From the NCBI GenBank assembly GCA_040285825.1, contig JAUPSS010000002.1:3782001-3846000 (forward strand): a stretch of 64,000 nucleotides of DNA, given 5' to 3'. A program made the translations under genes and the position numbers. Positions within the stretch are counted from its first letter, which is position 1. Every line of letters starts with the position of its first letter. The DNA comes from Eukaryota sp. TZLM1-RC (lineage: Eukaryota; Metamonada: BaSk clade). The notes beneath the pieces were generated by a model. It was not told where the DNA came from and searched no databases. It was given only the letters and a program-made list of their open reading frames with translations. Shown one piece after another: positions 39,025-49,985 of this stretch.

Positions 39025-39510
39025 ATATTTATTTATTGAATAAAGAATAAAATCATCAAATACACAACTAAAACTCCACATCCTCAAAATCTGCCTCTCC
39101 TACAATAAAACAATTAATTACTAAAGATTCACAAAATTTCCCAAAAGAAAAAAATAAACCAGAAACTAATTTCACCATTCCCTTAAAAATAGAAAACACA
39201 ATCCTGCTTTGTTAGTAAACACGATTGAAAATTTCTCCAGTTTTTTCCTTTACAACTAGATCGAAATCCTCGAGGAAAGCCAAAGCAGCATTACCGAAAA
39301 ATACCAGCAAGAAAAAATCAAAGGGACATAAATTATATTGCGCTTGAGAAATTACATTGACAGAAGAAATAGGTTTCGCATATTGAGCAGCTTCGTATTT
39401 TTCGTCAGCAAGAAGAGGATTATTTACATCAGAGTTAATGAACTGTTCGTTAGAAGAAGGGTACAAGGGTCTATTGACATGGCGTCTAAAATAAAATTTC
39501 AAAGTATTAC
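39025..39510 (-). mobile_element. Family-2 retrotransposon relic, 3' end
   Basis: Minus-strand frame at 39212-39502 with INSDVNNPLLADEKYEAAQYAKPIS and QYNLCPFDFFLL, matching 45960-46436. A 3' tail with ATTCAATAAATAAATA lies next to 39030. It sits tail-to-tail with copy B of family 1, 13 bp away. Confidence 0.75.
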
Positions 39511-41360
39511 TTTTCTTTTTTGATCATCAAACAGAAGAACTTGTGAAACTTCTGAAACAAACAGTGCAGTCGCCCTAACGTTTACTATACATCAGTGCAG
39601 TCGCCCTAACGTTTACTATACATCAGTGCAGTCTGTTATTCAGAATTCAATGAATCACTTGTGACACTTAATTTTGAAACGTAGACGTAATTCATATAGT
39701 GTATTTAGGCTACTACAACTACTGTTTACTTAAATTTACCAAATATGATTCATAATCCTTTTATTCATCATTCTGAGAAGATTCAACGCTGTCAATTTAA
39801 GCTTCACAATTAAATACACTCCCGTCCTCAATAGTATATGATTTGATACAAGGGTTGGAAACAACTACATTGCTGTTTATCGTTCCTACACATAGGTCAG
39901 CCATAGTGATTGTAATATTGTAATATTACCAAAAAGTCATTGATGTAGTAATTAAAAACAGCATTGTGAAGAGAATCATATCAATCAACAAGCATCAATT
40001 GGGAAAAACTTGATTTATCCGGTTATCCGTTGTGAATACAAAAATTGGCTCTCTCTTTTCGAATCCTGACAGAACAACATGTGGTCCTAACAAGCAAGTT
40101 ATGAGGATTTCAGGAGATAGAGAGAACAAACAGATTGCAGATTTAGTTAGTAATGGTGACACACCGCTAGTAAATTTCACAACAATGAGTCTGTGAAAAA
40201 TAAATTATGGTATTGTGGAAATAAGCAAACGTAAGTAATCATACCTTAAACATCAGGTGTCATGACAAGCAGTGTTGTTGTGATGGGTATTGACATCAAT
40301 TTTCCACATCAATTGGAAACACATTATCATTACAACAATAAAAATCAAATAGATTACCTCACCTGTGTTACCAAAATTTCAGTTAAAATTATGGTTTCAA
40401 TATGAATGAGATGTACATAGACATTAGTACATTGTTTAATTTACTCCATGAATTCTCGTTGGCAGTTCTGGAGTTTGGGTTTCACACTTAAAACTCAAAT
40501 ATTTATTGTCCATTTAACTCTTGTTTTTAACTTGGATTTTGAAGTACATCTTTGCCAGACCAAACAAAACGATCGATCCCGCTGGTGAAGATATTTTTTT
40601 GAATGTTCGTGATGGTTTGTTTAATAATACCTACCATGTTTCTATTGTGCAACTGGAAAAATTTGCGACCGAACTCGCTGATAGAATGAAATTGTGTTTT
40701 CTATTTTCAAGGGAACGCATAGCCTGGTGTTTAGGTCGATGTTGTCAAAAGAATGTAATCACAAAAATGTCAGTAAGATGTAGATAGTATATGTAGAATT
40801 TGTGTAACTAGATTCTCAGTGTTTCAAAAAATTCAGCTGGAAATAAACAACTTAAGTGTGCATAATAACATTTCTTTTAACTTATTCCCATTAAAGGATG
40901 AAAACATTAACGTTGATTTTGTGAGAATACAACGGAATGCGAAAATGATGCAGACTGAGACAAAGCAGAAGAACTTTTTGATTACATGAAGTGGAATGAT
41001 TTGAATAATCCAATACTGACAATGTCATTATATTACTGTAATGATGAAGTATAATGTTACCACACCTCATGACAAAAAGTGGCAGTTGTAATGCCCAGAC
41101 GTTGCTGCAATCTGTTACAAAACAATATATTTATCCCAGCTTTGTACGATTACTCCTCCCAGTTCGATTTGAAAAACCATTCAACACTTGCATGAAATTA
41201 AACATATTGTACAGCATCTTTTTTCAAGTTCAACTTTGAATGTGTAGTGATGAAGATATGGAAATAATTGGGATCTTGCATATGATTTGAATTAAAAATG
41301 ATGAATATCGATGAAACCAGTTTATATACAGAAATCAACAAATAGCTTCATAACCCACCT
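39511..41360. other. 1.85-kb region without a convincing gene
   Basis: Contains a 31-bp tandem repeat (39562-39632). An 88-codon frame at 40521-40787 is uninterrupted but has no recognisable domain. The remainder is AT-rich with stops in all frames. Possibly old retroelement debris. Confidence 0.4.
39562..39632. repeat. 31-bp tandem repeat, 2.3 copies
   Basis: The unit starts CAGTGCAGTCGCCCTAACG. Two full copies (39562-39592, 39593-39623) are identical, then CAGTGCAGTC begins a third. Confidence 0.9.
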
Positions 41361-41916
41361 TTAAATTTTCCCATTACAGGGATCAGTGGGGCCACAAACA
41401 TTACAATCTGAAATGAATAAAGAACTATAAAACAAACATGCAGGAGAGGCTCTGTGCTTAGCAGTATATCTAATGTTCCAGTTACTGTTTGTAAATACGT
41501 GAGTTTTGGTATTCGCCCATTTGACACAATCACCGTAAGAGAGGAAGTGGGAGCTGAAATAAGAACCGCTGTGGAATATATCCATACGAACGTGTAAGGC
41601 ATTGGTTAACAGGAAAAACAATTTTACCATTAGTAATGTCACCGTTAGTACCATCATCAGAAGTAACGATATGTTCTTCCATTTCATCGATGCCATTGAA
41701 ATAAATGCTACAGACCCTACAAGAGCCAGGAGAGACACGAATGGACTGGGGAGAGTAGTAAACCTTGGCATCAGGGGGAGAACCGTGGTTATTTGCATAT
41801 TTCTGCATATCACAGAAGCAGCGCATCTGGGTACCGAAATAAGGCGATTGTCCAACACACTTAGCGTTGATAACAATAGCTAAAGAGAGACAGAGCAACA
41901 GTACAGTGAGTTTCAT
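41361..41916 (-). CDS. Secreted cysteine-rich protein with a 34-nt intron
   Basis: Start chosen at 41916 because it opens a signal peptide (MKLTVLLLCLSLAIVINA). Exon 1 ends at 41588. A GTATGG...TTTCAG intron (41587-41554) is followed by SHFLSYGDCVKWANTKTHVF and the end CNVCGPTDPCNGKI. Spliced length is 173 residues. Mature cysteines are numerous (AKCVGQ, MRCFCDM, SCRVCS, NQC, GDC, CNVCGPTDPC), implying a disulphide-rich extracellular protein, somewhat VWC-like in the CxC/CxxC pairs; I cannot assign a family. A second GT-AG stretch (41437-41408, 30 nt, divisible by three) may be a further intron, giving 163 residues. Without splicing the frame ends at 41530. Confidence 0.7.
41554..41587 (-). 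other. 34-nt spliceosomal intron
   Basis: GTATGG donor, TTTCAG acceptor. The length is not a multiple of three, and removal restores a long Cys-rich frame. Confidence 0.68.
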
Positions 41917-41999
41917 TATGATTAAGGGAAAGAGTTCACAATCCAACTATTCATATTTCCTAATTTATATTATTTTTTTTATTATTTTTTTAATTATTA

Positions 42000-42505
42000 A
42001 AATTTCATGTCATTGAACAAGTTTGGTTCGGATGTTAGAGGTGATATTTACTGTGATTTGATTGATAACTCTGAAGTTATTGTCGATTTCGTTTCATGTA
42101 CTGTTGCAAATGACATTTTGGTACAAAGAAGGAAACTTAATGCTGCAAAATATCTGGAATATACAGCGAATGAAAAACAAAGAAAATATGACAAAGATAT
42201 AGAAGTAGCTTATACTGATAGAAACAGACCACTTGTTTTCACTGCTCTTGCATAAACTATCAGCAGAAGCAGGAAACATTTTGAATGATTTTCAAATATT
42301 GGTTCAAGAAAAAACAATGAAGAGATTTGATGTCTTTTTGTGATGGGCGCGAATTCAATTTGCTATAATTAATAGATTACTTCGGTTCTTTTATCAAATA
42401 AGAAAAGCAATGGTGAAAAAACAAGCAGACCAGGATTTTGTGGAGGAAATTTTGGTTCATTGAATTTAGTCCATTTATCTCTGATTTAATTAAGTGTTGT
42501 GGTGC
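42000..42505 (+). mobile_element. Older copy related to family 1, 3' end
   Basis: Frame 42007-42255 encodes NKFGSDVRGDIYCDLIDNS and EVIVDFVSCTVAND, clearly homologous but diverged from family 1. Then come frameshifts and the codons for QADQDFVEEILVH, and a recognisable tail (TTTAGTCCATTTATCTC, then TTAATTAAGTGT). Confidence 0.8.
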
Positions 42506-43187
42506 GATATAAAGTCATCTTCCTGTTTTGAGATCATTTAAACGGAACTCCAATTATGGGAATTACTACGTGGCATTTTAATGAGCAGAAGTATCTTAAT
42601 ATCATATAATGAAGAATTGGTATCAATAAGTTTTGCATATCTCCAACAATAAACCAACTGAATACATCTCCTGGTGAGGTTATCTGCCATTTAAAATAAA
42701 CAACAAAGATTATTCTTAGTAATGATGAAAATCTGGTACTTAAACTTCATCAAATGAACGCGAAACAACATTTTTCAGAAAAGGATAGATTAAGAGCGGT
42801 TGGACTAGGTGTCAAATCAGAAATTGTTCACAAAACAAAATGTCAATGCTAATACATTTATTTACAACTGAGGCTGAATTCCTCACTCATGATCACCCTA
42901 TTGCAGCATCAAACTAAGGATTTGCCTGTTGAATTGTTCACAATGCTATCTGTTATTGCCACATCATTTCACTTCATCCCTTATGTGAATAAGTAGATGT
43001 TGAGCAATATTGAACACATTGGCTAAAAGTTTGAAATTTAATTTGAAAAATTCAATTAAAAATCTCAACTTTACATAAAAAATCCTGAAAGGACATTGAA
43101 TCTATACCCCACGCTTATTTAAAGGCATAAAGCATATACAGCAATCACCCTAAATGAAAAACAAAATAAATAAAAAAATCAAATTTA
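42506..43187. other. Intergenic, nothing seen
   Basis: 3' flank of the glucosidase gene; AT-rich, all frames closed. Confidence 0.4.
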
Positions 43188-45723
43188 TTAATACTTAAAG
43201 TGGAGACACCAATTAAAATTAGATTTTTTCATTGGATTCTTGATAATCAACTGTGAATCTAAAACGTAGAAATAAACATCATTTCCATCATCATCTACTA
43301 TTTTCCTAGGCTTTTGGCTACCAACTAACGTCACCCTTTCAATCAAAATTGATTGATAACCAGCAGTGGAAACATTCCAACAAAGCTTACTATTTTGAAA
43401 CTCAATTTCAGCTAAATCAAAAATACCCTTTTTGTAACCAAAAGAGATACCATCATCTCCATAATAAATCCCCTTTGCTTTACCTTTACTCAAAGCCACA
43501 TCTAATGAAAGAGGATCTTCATTCATGTACTCTGTGGATCTACGAAGTCGTTTCCTACGTGGAATAATGGATCCAGCTCGTTGAAGCACAGGAATAGTGT
43601 CAAGAGAAATATCAAAAACGTGAGGAAAAGTGACATGGTTTCCGTTTCTGACATCAAACCAATCATTTTTGATTGGGATATCAATCTCCTTCCTGGTAAT
43701 TCCCGACTTTGTGACTGGTACTACCAGAATATCGTCACCAACGAAGAAAACTTCCGAACTATCATTATCCAAGTTCACAAACAGTGGCAAAAGTGGCGGA
43801 ATTCCTTCATTTTCATACCTGTAGAACAAAAACTTCCAATAGGGAATATAAGAATACCTTTCAACCAAGGCTCTTCTTATTCTTCTTTCAGCATCATGAC
43901 CAAACAACCAAGGTTCTCGTCGAGGGTTATCCAAGTGTGAATGGCCCCTGTAGAAGGGATACCATGCTCCTAATTGATACCATCTGGTTTGGAGCTCGGC
44001 ATCAGGGTGATTGAAAAAACCACCAACGTCAGCACCGGAAAATCCCAATCCAGAAAGGGAAAGAGTCAACAACATTGGTACAGAAGCCTTTAGATGACTC
44101 CATTCAGCCGTATTATCACCAGTCCAAACAGCAACACCACTTCTCCCACTACCAGCAAAGAATGACCGTGTCAGAACAAAAGGTCTCACATTAGGATTAT
44201 CTGATAGTAAACCGTGGTAGGTAGCTTCATGCATGAGAAAACCATACAGGTTATGTACGTCGCGATGTAAAACTTGTTTAGTACCGTCAAAGTGAAGCAG
44301 GTCTCGTGGCATGGTTGTTTCAGCATGGTTGAATACAGAAGGTTCATTCATATCTAGAGTGAGAAGAGATCAGAGAGACCATACCATTCCAAATATTCAG
44401 CGTGTCAGTTTTATACTTGTAATTACTCTTCAAATATTGCTCACTCCAGAATTTACGACCTTCAGGATTGAGAAAATCAACATAAACCGAAGTTCCTGGC
44501 CAACAGTGACCCTCAAAAACTTTATTTTGATCGGCAGTCTTGACAAACACATCACGTGATATTCCCGACTTATAAACGTGATATGAGGTGTCCTTTTTGA
44601 TATGGGGGTCAGAAATAGTCACCATTCGTCTACCATACTTCCATAAATGATCCTGAAGACCTTCCGGATCGGGAAAGTGTTTTTTGTCAAATGTAAAGTA
44701 CTTTTTCTTATCCGTATGTTCAATATCCAACCAAAGAGTATCCACTGGTAAATCCCTATCCTCAAATTCCTTGAGGACAGTCAGTACATCAGTTTCGTCT
44801 CTATAGTTCCATCGGCATTGGTGGTAACCAAGAGAGAAGGTGGGAGGTGAAGGAAAAGGACCAAAAATGAAACGAAATTGATGGAAAAGGTCATAAATAG
44901 AAGGGCCAGTCAAGAAAATCACGTCAAGCGCCCCTGATTCTGAATAAAAATAACTAATTGTACCATTTAAATCCACAAACGTATCTGACGGGTTATTCCA
45001 GTATACACCACTAAATTCATTTTCAACACTTCTAGATATCAAAAAGGGAACACTTCCGTATAAAGGAAACTTGGAATCAGTTTCATATTGGAAAACATCC
45101 AGATTGAACATTCGGATGGGCTCATCTGATCCAATCGTGTCAGGAAGTTTGAGATCTAGAGCGTGCTCAGGTAGACCGTAGAAAGCAGTTGAGGTAGGAA
45201 ATTCAAAGTCTAAGGCAATGGTTCCAGTAGTTGGGGAAAGGTAAAGAAAGTGGTGAGAATTAATGTCAATGTTGGAAAGAGAAATAGAAAAGGGAGAGCT
45301 AGGGGTTGAGGACAGTGACACGTGGCATGAATTGGCATGACGAGGTGCAGTCCAGGTACACGTCATCATGGAGTTGGTCTCATGACAATCCACTTCTCTA
45401 ATTGGTGATGGCATAGATATCGCATGGTTTGAGTGGTAACGATCTACTTCGTTGTTGGCTTGTAAACGAACAATGCATTGATCATAGAACAATAATGATA
45501 CTGTAATGGGGGCTGGATCATCATGAGACACAACACTGATAGTTAGTTCACCATGTGTAAGAGACGGAACAGAAGCTAAAATCAAGGGATGTCTCTGTTC
45601 AGAAAGCCGAGAACGATGGTATGTACAGTGTTCAAAGTCTTTGCAGAACTTCCACTTATTCTTATCAAAGGAAAAAACAGTGAGGAAGAGCACTGAGATC
45701 ACGAGAAGTCGTGAGAAGGTCAT
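43188..45723 (-). CDS. GANAB: Glucosidase II alpha subunit (GH31), one 31-nt intron
   Basis: 834 residues after splicing. A signal peptide (MTFSRLLVISVLFLTVFS) leads to an N-terminal sandwich domain. In the GH31 barrel, VDTLWLDIEHTDKKKYFTF is diagnostic of glucosidase II alpha. The nucleophile Asp447 lies in WNDMNEPSVF, formed across the intron (44354-44384). SRSGVAVWTGDNTAEW carries the acid/base Asp, and GFSGADVGGFFNHP and PVLQRAGSIIPRR follow. It trims glucose from N-glycans in the ER lumen with a beta subunit (not in this window) and feeds the calnexin cycle. Two TGACGTGR motifs lie 107-124 bp upstream. Confidence 0.93.
44354..44384 (-). other. 31-nt intron splitting the catalytic nucleophile codon
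   Basis: GTATGG donor, CTCTAG acceptor, T/C-rich interior. The upstream exon ends AATG and the downstream exon begins ATATGAATGAA, so the nucleophile GAT codon is G|AT. Confidence 0.88.
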
Positions 45724-45811
45724 TGAAGGGTGCAGGAATAAATTAGTGCAAAAGAAAAGATATTTTCAGAATTAGATAATTATTATTTTTGAGTTGCACA
45801 CATCGTCACCA

Positions 45812-45847
45812 TCACTGTGACCGTCACAGTGACGTGATATGACGTGG
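45812..45847. promoter_or_regulatory. Palindrome and two TGACGTGR motifs upstream of glucosidase II alpha
   Basis: A perfect 10-bp inverted repeat around one base (45812-45832, TCACTGTGAC arm) overlaps TGACGTGA (45830-45837), followed by TGACGTGG (45840-45847). TGACGTGG/A is the unfolded-protein-response element bound by ATF6/XBP1-type bZIPs in animals, and this gene is an ER quality-control gene. Regulation in this organism is inferred. Confidence 0.45.
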
Positions 45848-45899
45848 CGTGTATTTAGGATAAAGTTAGGGCAGAAGGATTTATCTTTCATTGTAATGA

Positions 45900-46540
45900 A
45901 TAATTTTAAAAACACTTCGATTTTATTCAACAACGAATATGAAAACATAAAATACACAATTAAAACTCCACATCCTCAAAACCTGCCTCCCCTACATCAA
46001 AACAATTAATTGCCAAAGATTCAGAGAATTTCCCAAAAGAAGACAGTGAATCAGAAATCAGTTTTACCATTCCCTTAAAAACAGAAAATACAATCATGTT
46101 TTGCCAGTAAACACGATTGAATATTCTTCCAGTTCTTTCCTTTACAACAACAACAAAATCTTCAAGGAAAGCCATAGCAGCCTTACCCAAAGATCCAAGC
46201 AAAGAAAATACAAAGGGACATAAATTATATTGTGCATGTGAATTTTTATTAATCGAGGAAATGGGTTTCGCATATTTAGCAATTTTATATTTTTCGCCTG
46301 CAAGAAGAGGATTATTTACATCTGAGTTGATGAGATGTTCGTTAGAGGAATAACAAGGGTCAATAGACATGGCGTCTAAAATAGTAAAACTACCATTTAA
46401 ACCGGGAACAACTAGATCACCTCTTGTCAGACCCATAAAAGCTCTGTTGTAGCGCGTACTATCAATATTGGGGTCATCAAGTATTAATTTTGATAACAGC
46501 GGTTCTAAAAAGGAATCTACTCTATAATTTTTGTATCATC
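45900..46540 (-). mobile_element. Family-2 non-LTR retrotransposon, 5'-truncated
   Basis: The best-preserved family-2 3' end. Frame 45960-46436 encodes TRGDLVVPGLNGSFTILDA (RLE motif), SDVNNPLLAGEKYKIAKYAK, a FLEDFVVVVKERTGRIFNR block and the C-terminus GEAGFEDVEF. Upstream codons (FLEPLLSKLILDDPN-like) extend the frame past a break to about 46540. The tail contains GTTGAATAAAAT. Confidence 0.82.
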
Positions 46541-46561
46541 ATTTTCAATAACATATCCCTT

Positions 46562-47492
46562 TGTATTTATTGAATTCGCACACTTAATTAAATTAACTCA
46601 TAACTAATGGGACGACTATCATTGAACCAAGATTTCTTCTACAAAATCTTGATCTGCTTGATGTCTAGGTAAAGCTTCTCTAATTCGATTGAAAAACCGA
46701 GGTAATCTATTAATAATGGCAAATTGAATCCGTGAACGCCATAAAAAAATATCAAATCTTTTCATTGTTTTTTCTTGCACCATTTTTTGGAAGTCATCCA
46801 AAAAAGTTTCTGCTTCAACTGATAATCTTCCATTTATCGAAAATGGGAAAGCAATAAAAACCAGCTGTGTATTTCTATCGACATTAGCCTCTTCAATATC
46901 TTTATCATATTTTCTATGTTTCTCTTTTGCTTTAAAATCCAGAGCAGCCACAGGATTAAGTTTTCTTCTGTGAACCAAAGTATCATTTGCAACATTACAT
47001 GAGACAAAGTCAACAATAGCTTCAGAATTATCAATCCAATCACAGTATACATCACCTCTATTATCAGAACCAAAATTATTCAGAGAAAGTGTTTCCTTCA
47101 GCAGGGGCTCTTTGATACACGATATCCTTGCAGTTTGTGCCATATTGAAAACAGTGTCTCTAACAGCATCATGTAATGAAGAACGATAAGTTATCAATTT
47201 AGAGCAATTTAGAGCATGACGCAAGGTGAGTTAAGGTGAATTCGAACAAATACATTTTTCTTTTGATAATAATTGATTAATGGGGATGTTCAAATATAAT
47301 TTCACTTTTGTTACAAATGCTTCATTAGTGGCACACAATCCAAATCTTCGTGGTACAATGGTTACAAAAAGCGAAGAATCTGACGACTTGTTTTCACAAA
47401 CACCATTTTCCAATAACAATGAGTGAAGATCTTAATTTAAAACAGCCGAGCTGCATATATTATTATAAAGATCTATTTCATACATTCCAGTC
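46562..47492 (-). mobile_element. Family-1 non-LTR retrotransposon, 5'-truncated copy D
   Basis: About 930 bp of the family-1 3' part. Homology starts at 47492 in the linker (codons for RLTGMYEKDLYNN) and runs to the GTGTGCGAATTCAATAAATAC tail. Coding is broken: a stop after CSNSPQL (about 47234) separates 47231-47419 and 46619-47224. The endonuclease motif RGDVYCDWIDNSEAIVDF is kept. Confidence 0.88.
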
Positions 47493-47558
47493 AATCGCAT
47501 CTAATTCTTTTCAAAGTTTCCTAATCAGCTACTTACAGATAACAGATCCCTTCTTATT

Positions 47559-47705
47559 TTACTTTTTTCCCTTTTTTGCTTTACCAAAAGTACCGATAAT
47601 GGAATACTGATGGTACAATCGGTCCATTTCTTGACCAATATCTACAACTTGTTTTGACAGTTGGTTGGAATTCATTTTCGATAACAGATTATCAATGTAG
47701 TCCAT
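47559..47705 (-). CDS. Possible 48-residue protein
   Basis: ATG at 47703-47705, TAA at 47559-47561. The product is helical (MDYIDNLLSKMNSNQLSKQ, then VVDIGQEMDRLYHQYSI) with a Lys-rich end (GKAKKGKK). It has the look of a small complex subunit, but I recognise no family and length alone gives little support. An upstream exon is possible. Confidence 0.3.
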   Translation of the reverse strand: MDYIDNLLSKMNSNQLSKQVVDIGQEMDRLYHQYSIIGTFGKAKKGKK

Positions 47706-48189
47706 TTTGCGTGACAGATTTAGTCACTGGTTTAATGGTTCAATTCTTAAATTGGGCTAACGTATACAATGTAATAAAAGAAGTGAAAGAGACATTTAAA
47801 TCATTATCAATGTTCGAGATTCCGGAATTGACCTTGGAATCCCAAATCGTTCAAAGGAATTCCAAAAATAATAGCTACGAATTTCTCAGAGAGTTTCATA
47901 GGAATGGAAAATTCTTTTAATTCCTGAAGGATTACAGATTTTGTACTGCATTACTCAAACTACATACCAAATATATATATATATATATTGTTGACGCAAG
48001 TATGACTGAATTGATCAATTGGATCAATAAAACATTTCAATGTAAACATTGAAGATAAAACAAAATTACACTGAAACAAATCTCAAAACGCAAACAAAAT
48101 TAAACAAATTTGCGTCACAATTGATATTCGCTGTGAAAAAGTGCTCATATTCTTGCTTTAATTTTTCACAGATTTCAGACATTTCAAAC
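47706..48189. other. Intergenic with a TA microsatellite
   Basis: An (AT)n run of about 20 bases lies at 47970-47990. An 88-codon frame (47654-47920) has no recognisable domain. Confidence 0.4.
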
Positions 48190-48560
48190 ACATTGTGTTT
48201 GTGGGACTGAAATGTTTTCAAATTTGACCTGTGTAAACATAGGAGAATCGTTCGCCAGAATTCTTGCTTCCCTTGTTTTTAATAGAATTGGAAAAAATGA
48301 CAAAAACATGTCAGCCCTTATAAATTTGGAATCAAGACAATTGCTAGGACTTCTGCTGCTGCCCATTCATCTGATGTATACTTTCATTCTAGTAATTCTA
48401 AATACATTTTTAAGATAGATTTTCAAAATGCTTTTAATTCTGTATCACGTTTTTCGATTTTTCCTTTGTTGCAAAAGCATTTTCCCGAAGTTGAGCAAAT
48501 AAAGAGAGGAATGTCAAATTTGGTAATTTAAGGGTTTTAAAATTTTAGTTGCAAGCTTGG
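48190..48560 (+). mobile_element. Non-LTR reverse transcriptase fragment (separate family)
   Basis: Encodes IGESFARILASLVFNRIGK, matching the VRPIAVSESL...RF region of the family-1 polymerase, and after a frame change DFQNAFNSVSRFSIFPLLQKHFPEVEQ, the motif-A region. It is more diverged than the other copies and lacks YMDD. Confidence 0.65.
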
Positions 48561-48959
48561 ACAGTCGAATTAAGCGCCACAAGTCACTTCTGGAGTTGGT
48601 GTATTCTGAGGAAAATAATTCAAATACATTGTCAGAACTCGTTGGGCCTGTTCAACAACAATAACAGAGCCCAACTATAAGAATATTATATTATATTGTT
48701 GAATATTCATATTTTGGGTGAAATAATTTATTTATTCTATATATTTAATGAAGAAAGAGTGTCTCTAATATTCGTGATAAACAAGCTTCAAGAATAATGC
48801 TGAACCTTCAAAACTAAATTTATGATGTTTAATGAAAATCACGGGAGTCGGGCAGTTATAGTTAATGAAATGTATGTTAAGTATTTATTTTAAACAAAAT
48901 CTTTCTTTAAACAAAAAAATTTTACCTGATAAAAATTTACATTCAAAGTATAAAACTAT
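48561..48959. other. Intergenic, nothing seen
   Basis: Very AT-rich, no features. Confidence 0.35.
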
Positions 48960-49680
48960 TGTACAGCTTATTTTCTCCTCCTTTTCTTAGTTCTCCTCTG
49001 TGCCTTAAATATGGGAATCGGTAATATTGTAGATATCAATAGTACTACCACTATTTCGGTTCCCGTAGATTCCACATTCACTATTTTGAGTGTAACAATC
49101 CAAGACAAGGAACCAATTTTGTTTCCTTATCAGCATTTTCAAGTTGTTGTTTTGATTTTCCTTCATTTGGTTCAATTTTTTCCTTAATTCTTCTCTTTTT
49201 CCTACTACTTTTTTCCTCTCATTCTCAATTATTAAATCTGATCGTTTAAACATTTCAATTTCTTTGTTCAGTCATCGAATATTGCTTTTAATTTTTCTAT
49301 TTATTTTCCTTTTAATTCTTATATAAGCGTTTGGATCAAGTACTTTTAAATCACATTTTGTGATACCGTTTTTATTGTTGAATACACATATCGCACATCT
49401 GGCACTAGTTCTATTTTTCTCAAATTGCAACCTCTTATAAAGGCAGTTGTTCCTTTACAATTTCCTCTGGGTTTCCAATCCCCGATCCCAAATTCAACAT
49501 TATCTGTACTAGTAATCTTATGTGAATGAAGAATCAGTAAATTTTGTTGTAGGAAATGTTAATAATGTTTTTCACTACGTTGCTTATTGATATTTCGTAA
49601 AAATTTGTGCTTCTTCAACATCTGGTTATCCCAATAAATCGGAAGTAAATGTAAATCGTCGAACAGTTTCATCTTCACAT
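48960..49680 (-). pseudogene. Diverged Fanzor-like relic (third lineage)
   Basis: The reverse complement encodes, in shifting frames, KKHKFLRNINKQRSEKHY and then NVEFGIGDWKPRGNCKG. The latter matches VVIGIGDWEQRKHKK at the RuvC-II region of the 25960-28225 Fanzor. TSARCAIC follows as a first zinc-ribbon half, then a 70-residue Lys/Asn-rich insert, and CGIYGNRNSGSTIDIYNI resembles a RuvC-III motif with Asp changed to Asn. Several frame breaks. The assignment rests on short motifs in the right order. Confidence 0.5.
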
Positions 49681-49985
49681 ATTCTTTACTATACAATTAT
49701 AATATACTATTTCTTTTGCTATACAAATTAATGTTAACACCTTCTGTTTCCCCCCACTTCTCATCATAGCAACACCTCAACTATTTATATGGGCAATGTA
49801 TGTTTTTGTGTTGAAAAATGAATTTAAGGTGCATTTATGTATTATTGGAACATTCAAGCAAAATAAATGAATTTAAGGTATGTTTAGTGGTACATTAATG
49901 TAGAGTCTAAATTTATCCAAATCCAGTTTCTTTGCAGTATTGAGAAAGTTCATCTCCCAGATCTTTGACTAATGAATGTTAAACT
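49681..49985. other. 5' flank of PH-domain gene
   Basis: AT-rich spacer; a GAATTTAAGGTGCATTTA / GAATTTAAGGTATGTTTA imperfect direct repeat lies near 49822 and 49869. No gene. Confidence 0.4.

Noticed and set aside
40521-40787. 88-codon plus-strand frame
   Set aside because: No recognisable domain, no flanking support, in a retroelement graveyard.
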